Shown here: piece by piece, positions 63,929-64,000 of the stretch | How positions within the stretch are numbered: the first letter of the stretch is position 1 | Layout of the letters: every line of letters begins with the position of its first letter | Source of the DNA: an uncultured Prevotellaceae bacterium | GTDB taxonomy: Bacteria > Bacteroidota > Bacteroidia > Bacteroidales > Bacteroidaceae | Reading direction: 5' to 3' | DNA length: 64,000 bases | Assembly: GCA_946402905.1 (NCBI GenBank) | Contig: CAMIYC010000015.1 | Location: forward strand, 1-64,000 | Notes under the pieces: generated by a model | Told to the model about the DNA's origin: nothing | The model's input: only the letters and a program-made list of their open reading frames with translations | Database searches by the model: none | Made by a program: the position numbers and the translations under genes

Positions 63929-64000
63929 GTGGTATTCCAGGAAAGCTGCAATCATTTTCAGGCATCGGGAAGCGGATTGTCTAAAAAATATACACCTTGT

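Noticed and set aside
1..64000. tRNA, rRNA or tmRNA genes
   Set aside because: No cloverleaf-like pattern with a GGTTCRANYCC T-arm or rRNA-like stretch was noticed on either strand.

Overview
The window looks like chromosomal DNA of a Bacteroidales bacterium, most likely from the Prevotella group. Four things point there: a SusC/SusD pair next to a hybrid two-component sensor; a Rho factor with a long acidic insertion; a C10 (interpain/streptopain-like) protease; and repeated Bacteroidetes-type promoters (TTTG, about 19-21 bp, TAnnTTTG). Base composition is balanced, near 50% GC by eye. No rRNA, tRNA or CRISPR array was seen.

Layout. (1) 88-7333, minus: a leucine/isoleucine operon, leuA-leuC-leuD-citramalate synthase-leuB-TPR lipoprotein-like gene. 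It is preceded by a complete attenuator: promoter, 20-codon Ile-rich leader peptide, antiterminator arm and Rho-independent terminator. (2) 7404-15459, minus: SGNH hydrolase, dnaB, a C10 cysteine protease, and a two-module alpha/beta-hydrolase esterase. (3) 15734-28036, plus: DUF4199 membrane protein, polyisoprenyl-phosphate glycosyltransferase, DUF6048-like protein, ApbE, a Crp/Fnr regulator, a RAYT-type transposase gene, a GH30 glycosidase, engB, an ABC-F ATPase and rho. (4) 28252-33921, minus: a solute-binding lipoprotein, a large TPR protein, a small lipoprotein, an ECF sigma factor, and a fused anti-sigma-like/beta-barrel protein. (5) 34000-45849, minus: a compact polysaccharide utilisation locus with GH115 alpha-glucuronidase, HTCS regulator, SusC and SusD. 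(6) 45902-54364: acyl-CoA ligase with an XRE-cupin regulator, a RAYT remnant in front of a HAD phosphatase, nadE plus an M3 peptidase, and a CotH-like protein with a small unknown gene. (7) 54455-63928, minus: a TolC/adaptor/ABC exporter operon containing a second RAYT and a REPIN-like inverted repeat.

How the parts fit. GH115 with SusCD/HTCS, together with the separate GH30 and esterase genes, suggests breakdown of glucuronoxylan. A 13-bp identical motif (17/20 over the longer match) lies upstream of both susC and the GH115 gene, at spacings that differ by 11 bp, so it is a candidate HTCS operator. The Ile-rich leader peptide fits the citramalate synthase in the leu operon, because leuCDB can serve isoleucine as well as leucine synthesis.

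The least conventional content is the RAYT material. Two full-length paralogues carry a C-terminal domain that resembles DprA/SLOG nucleotide-binding folds. Both have perfect 8-3-8 palindromes in the same interdomain linker of their own coding sequence. A third, truncated RAYT of another subfamily keeps an intact promoter and now forms a short upstream ORF before a HAD phosphatase.
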